Shown here piece by piece: positions 63,709 to 64,000 of a stretch of 64,000 nucleotides of DNA. Made by a program: the position numbers and the translations under genes. Below the pieces are notes generated by a model. It made no database searches. It saw only the letters and a program-made list of their open reading frames with translations, and was not told where the DNA came from. The first letter of the stretch is position 1. The number at the start of each line of letters is the position of its first letter. Source of the stretch: Gordius sp. MW1 (Eukaryota; Nematomorpha; Gordioida; Gordea; Gordiidae); contig OZ038532.1 in NCBI GenBank assembly GCA_964036665.1, forward strand, positions 496,001 through 560,000, read 5' to 3'.

Positions 63709-63935
63709 CTAAGGAAATGTGTCACTCTCTTGTTTAAAATCACTTCCAACCTCCGGGCGGGTTGGAAGTGATTTTAAACAAGAGAGTGGTGGACTTGTTG
63801 TATCGTCTGAATTTAGGTAAGGAATTGTAAATGAATAAGATCCGTAATTTTTGTCAGCGTAATTGTAACCTAGTAGACGGGGATCGAATGTTTCACATAT
63901 TTCTTTTGTCGCACTCTGGAATTTTGGAACCATAC
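63709..63935 (-). CDS. Possible exon of an unknown gene, with built-in inverted repeat
   Basis: Minus frame from ATG 63933 to a stop at 63709, 74 codons, preceded by an acceptor-like GATATAG. It includes 'TKEICETFDPRLLGYNYADK' and 'NYGSYSFTIPYLNSDD', which look like real protein, then runs through a perfect 29-bp inverted repeat (63723-63788). No family recognised; the gene may continue past the window edge. Confidence 0.3.
63723..63788. repeat. Perfect 29-bp inverted repeat with 8-base loop
   Basis: CACTCTCTTGTTTAAAATCA CTTCCAACC, loop TCCGGGCG, then its exact reverse complement. Confidence 0.95.
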
Positions 63936-64000
63936 CTATATCAAAAATAAAAAAAATAAAAAATTTGTATATAATCCCATAGCTTCTGCTCTCATTTCAT

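Overview
This looks like nuclear DNA from an AT-rich invertebrate animal. Conserved genes are cut into many exons by small introns with clear GT..AG ends. Families such as a Kunitz inhibitor, an IGFBP-type cysteine-rich protein, SIRT2, NAXE and an ornithine-decarboxylase relative are animal-like. Most of the window is transposon-derived. I see no bacterial operon, CRISPR array or convincing tRNA/rRNA gene. I cannot name the species; the phylum (flatworm, annelid, other) is open.

Host genes in order: (1) 1284-4011, minus, nine exons with continuous frame: a 493-residue ODC-fold protein that has lost every catalytic residue I can check but keeps the antizyme-binding stretch. (2) 13860-14010, an unidentified exon with strong splice sites. 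(3) 16108-16973, two exons of an IGFBP-N-like secreted protein, with an extra copy of its second exon at 17060-17190. (4) 20061-20454, two possible exons of an unknown Cys-rich protein. (5) 23154-28395, plus, seven exons of SIRT2 with a ~100-residue insert in the zinc module. (6) 30008-30198, minus, a Kunitz exon. (7) 41163-45565, minus, five exons of NAD(P)H-hydrate epimerase (NAXE), first exon not found.

Mobile layer: a short MITE with CATGGGCGTAGCCA-type ends is present in about 20 copies, several with 8-bp target duplications (hAT-like). Four longer hAT-type elements have recognisable 8-bp duplications or degenerate ends (18775-19799, 20713-22247, 26642-27564, 33232-35550); the last still holds a broken hAT transposase. 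A non-LTR retrotransposon with a C-terminal RPD..D motif has copies at 1-790, 32440-32830, 35705-36815, 38870-39805 and ~52200-52395. RTE-like LINE remnants lie at 41585-41680, 48150-48440 and 60640-61500. Two copies of an element with inverted ends and an internal hairpin-bearing satellite lie at 6560-10098 and 36835-38845.

The most complex region is 52500-60600. A foldback element with ~400-bp arms has been split by two abutting Ginger-like elements. One of these (55161-59635) encodes an intron-containing gypsy-like integrase/transposase (H2C2 zinc module, D35E core, GPY/F motif) followed by an OTU cysteine-protease domain. Tandem arrays lie inside and around these elements.
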